From Puia dinghuensis (GTDB taxonomy: Bacteria; Bacteroidota; Bacteroidia; Chitinophagales; Chitinophagaceae): a stretch of 7,325 nucleotides of DNA. Location of the stretch: positions 1-7,325 of the forward strand of contig JAMFRX010000559.1 in the NCBI GenBank assembly GCA_026224995.1. The letters are read 5' to 3'. Below, one piece after another: positions 6,684-7,325 of this stretch; position 1 is the first letter of the stretch, and the number at the start of each line of letters is the position of its first letter. Below the pieces are notes generated by a model. That model searched no databases and was not told the origin of the DNA. It saw only the letters and a program-made list of their open reading frames with translations. The translations under genes were made by a program, and so were the position numbers.

Positions 6684-7325
6684 TTAATAAATATGGATGA
6701 TGCCGTCGCGGATCGTATACTGGAATTTTTCCGACAGCTGCAATGCGTGTAAGGCTTCGGTGATGCTTTCTTTTTGGAAGAGGCCGGTGAGAAGATAGGT
6801 AGGGAGTGCCGGGTTGTCGAAGACGATCTTTACGCCATACCAGCGCTCCATTCTGCGGGCGATGCTTTGGAATTCTTCGCTGCGGAAGGCTAGCTTGTTG
6901 TCGACCCAGGAGGTTTCGATCACGGTACTGTCTTTCCGGGGATAGTAGGTAAGGGCGGTGAGCGTGTATTTGGGTTGAGGGACGGGAGTATTTTTCCTGC
7001 CGGGCTGGGCTGCCAGGACAGAATCGGGGCTCCGGTTGCCGATGACCAACTTGTCTTTTGGCTTGAGGATGATGCGGTCGGAGGGCCTATCCGGGAAGGT
7101 GACCTCTATGGAGCCACGGAGGAGGGTTGTCTCCATGGAGGCATCGCCAGGATAGCTTCTCACGTTGAAGGCTGTTCCGAGGACGCGGATATTCATTTTA
7201 TCGGTATGGATGATAAAAGGATGTGCAGGGTCTTTTTGGATATCGAAGAAGGCTTCCCCGGTGAGGTAGACCTCGCGGGTGGGGCCATCGAAGGTTGTGG
7301 GAAAGCGGAGGCGGGTATCTGCGTC
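6684..7325 (-). CDS. FecR-like anti-sigma factor, C-terminal part (5' end beyond window)
   Basis: The frame is open from the right edge to the stop at 6686-6684, giving 213 visible residues. In the family the N-terminal cytoplasmic segment binds an ECF sigma factor, a transmembrane helix follows, and the periplasmic part senses the transducer; only the periplasmic part is visible. Visible residues 1-60 carry FecR-domain hallmarks: FDGPTREVYLTGEAFFDI, PFIIHT and VLGTAFNVRSYPGD. A variable linker follows. Residues about 145-213 form the C-terminal DUF4974 (STN-like) domain, from LAFRSEEF through WYGVKIVF, LTGLF, ITEALHAL to the terminal GIIHIY. The Met at 7196 sits inside the FecR domain between HTDK and NIRVLGT, so it is not the start. 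It lies upstream of a transducer-type susC on the same strand, the standard order sigma-fecR-susC-susD, so its partner is most likely that SusC. Confidence 0.93.
   Translation of the reverse strand, partial: DADTRLRFPTTFDGPTREVYLTGEAFFDIQKDPAHPFIIHTDKMNIRVLGTAFNVRSYPGDASMETTLLRGSIEVTFPDRPSDRIILKPKDKLVIGNRSPDSVLAAQPGRKNTPVPQPKYTLTALTYYPRKDSTVIETSWVDNKLAFRSEEFQSIARRMERWYGVKIVFDNPALPTYLLTGLFQKESITEALHALQLSEKFQYTIRDGIIHIY

Noticed and set aside
6554..6689. Direct repeat TTAATTAATA at 6554-6563 and 6680-6689
   Set aside because: Only 10 bp, AT-only and itself near-palindromic; one copy overlaps the fecR stop codon. It is probably chance in an AT-rich gap, so it is not listed as a separate feature.
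6684..7196. ATG at 7196 as the start of the anti-sigma gene
   Set aside because: The frame continues open to the window edge and encodes conserved FecR-domain sequence upstream of this Met, so the gene is partial rather than a short protein.
1..7325. tRNA/rRNA genes, CRISPR arrays, insertion sequences or attachment sites
   Set aside because: I saw no regularly spaced repeats, transposase or integrase frames, terminal inverted repeats or tRNA-like cloverleaf; nearly all of the window is accounted for by the PUL genes.

Overview
The window is one end of a polysaccharide utilization locus (PUL) from a Bacteroidota genome. All recognisable genes lie on the minus strand, so transcription runs from high to low coordinates. 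Evidence for the phylum: an adjacent SusC/SusD pair, a FecR-type anti-sigma factor with the Bacteroidota C-terminal DUF4974 domain, a receptor with an STN domain, and start codons preceded by AT-rich sequence rather than a Shine-Dalgarno motif. The SusC N-terminus (a basic/aromatic lead-in, then a second Met-Lys-Leu and a hydrophobic segment ending Ala-Lys-Ser-Tyr-Ser-Gln) and the GC-rich coding sequence suggest Chitinophagaceae or a relative. That placement is inference.

Layout in transcription order: the 3' part of a fecR-like anti-sigma gene (7325-6684, 5' end outside the window); a 151-bp AT-rich gap (6683-6533) with two strong inverted repeats; a SusC-like TonB-dependent transducer (6532-3176); 11 bp; a SusD-like lipoprotein (3164-1569); an alpha-L-fucosidase of family GH29 (1569-70) whose ATG overlaps the susD stop by one base; 13 bp; and the first 18 codons of another probably exported protein, cut by the window edge (56-1). 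The four genes from susC leftward look like one operon.

Working model: SusC and SusD bind and import a fucose-bearing glycan at the outer membrane. The exported GH29 enzyme, with a C-terminal discoidin/F5-8C-like module, removes fucose. The STN domain of SusC and the C-terminal domain of FecR would signal substrate arrival to an ECF sigma factor, presumably encoded just beyond the right edge, which would switch on the susC promoter.

The protein-coding content is a conventional PUL. The least explained part is the fecR-susC gap. It carries a plus-strand-oriented intrinsic terminator although no plus-strand gene precedes it. A second perfect hairpin lies upstream in the same orientation, so together they could form a roughly 95-nt antisense small RNA across the susC leader.
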